From: Mortierella alpina
Taxonomy: Eukaryota > Mortierellomycota > Mortierellomycetes > Mortierellales > Mortierellaceae
Direction of reading: 5' to 3'
Length of the DNA: 64,000 nt
NCBI GenBank assembly: GCA_029449245.1
Contig: JANATF010000002.1
Span: 372,001-436,000, forward strand
Each line of letters opens with the position of its first letter. Position 1 is the first letter of the stretch. The notes below the pieces were generated by a model that worked only from the letters and a program-made list of their open reading frames with translations, was not told the origin of the DNA and made no database searches. A program made the position numbers and the translations under genes. Positions 63,495 to 64,000 of the stretch are shown here, in pieces.

Positions 63495-64000
63495 ATGGCA
63501 ACAAATCCCGGGAAGCAACGATCTACCCGTTCCTCCCACGTACATGCTCCTGACTCGCAAGTTGGGGCACCCTCTGGAACCTCGCAAGAGACTCCTCCAG
63601 TTGTATCATCGGTGGAACAAGCGACCACGGTCCTAACCGCGGAAACTTCTGTTTCTTCACCTCCTTTGTCAGGGGCTCTTACCCCAGACGTTAATTCTTC
63701 TCCAGAAGTCAATACTTCTGCTCCCTCCTTTGCTCAGCTGCTTGCTGGTTCTACGTCAATGGATGTTGATAATCCTCCCGTCGTAGACCGTCTTGCACGC
63801 CTTCAAGCTTTGGTTACAACCAAGGAGAGGACTCTTCATCGCCTTCAAGAGCAATTTGAGGATACTCTTCTCGACTCTGAGTTCATTCTTGACGGTCAAC
63901 CCCATGACCAGAAAGAAAGACTTACACAAGAGAGAAATGTTCTTATTGCTGCTCTCAAAGGCAACATTGCACAGGCAGAGAGTGAATTGGCACAGGCCCA
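63495..64000 (+). CDS. Gag-like/coiled-coil ORF, runs off the right edge
   Basis: ATG 63495 opens a frame without stop for over 168 codons. A Ser/Thr/Pro-rich N-terminal half (TSQETPPVVSSVEQATTVLT) is followed by a helical, charged region (DRLARLQALVTTKERTLHRL and later ERLTQERNVLIAALKGN) likely to form a coiled coil. This layout is common in retrotransposon gag proteins of these fungi, but no zinc knuckle or protease is inside the window, so the call is tentative. Confidence 0.5.
   Translation, partial: MATNPGKQRSTRSSHVHAPDSQVGAPSGTSQETPPVVSSVEQATTVLTAETSVSSPPLSGALTPDVNSSPEVNTSAPSFAQLLAGSTSMDVDNPPVVDRLARLQALVTTKERTLHRLQEQFEDTLLDSEFILDGQPHDQKERLTQERNVLIAALKGNIAQAESELAQA

Noticed and set aside
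1-64000. CRISPR array or bacterial-type operon next to the Fanzor
   Set aside because: No regularly spaced direct repeats with unique spacers and no clustered Cas-like genes; genes are intron-bearing and eukaryotic.

Overview
This window looks like nuclear DNA of a filamentous, early-diverging fungus, most likely a Mortierella-type species. That assignment is inference. It rests on many short GT-AG introns (about 45-110 bp), a mix of DIRS, LINE, hAT, mariner, Harbinger and Fanzor remains, large F-box/zinc-ribbon families and many small secreted proteins. No operons, rRNA, convincing tRNA or CRISPR array were seen.

Layout. 1-8.0 kb is retroelement territory: a DIRS-type gag-RT reading frame that runs off the left edge, its terminal sequence, and a nearly full-length APE-type LINE whose RT active site is mutated. 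8.1-14.2 kb holds the most interesting gene: a seven-exon Fanzor (eukaryotic TnpB relative, putative RNA-guided DNA endonuclease) of about 1,632 residues. It is preceded by tandem hairpin repeats and followed closely by a 5'-truncated LINE with a perfect 14-bp target duplication. 15.8-16.7 kb is an NmrA-like oxidoreductase. 17-20 kb is an F-box/cysteine-rich gene boxed in by a 480-bp repeat family and two MITEs. 20.4-22.2 kb encodes a spliced protein with two GCR1_C-like segments. 23.1-30.7 kb is a complete 16-exon BLM10/PA200 proteasome activator gene, assembled here exon by exon.

32-63 kb is dominated by small or cell-surface secreted proteins among duplications: a beta-trefoil-like protein, a cryptic spliced gene, a GPI-anchor-like protein, a tandem pair of large secreted paralogues in 3.2-3.3-kb duplicated blocks, a secretory Hsp70-like pseudo-chaperone, and a 1.63-kb-arm palindrome carrying two divergent copies of one secreted protein gene. 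After these come a cysteine-rich secreted protein, a mariner MITE, a Harbinger relic, a truncated F-box gene and the start of a further gag-like ORF at the right edge.

Except for BLM10, NmrA and the Hsp70-like gene, which look like host genes, most of the window is mobile or fast-evolving accessory sequence. Exon boundaries come from reading-frame continuity plus splice consensus and may be off by a base or so. No similarity search was run.
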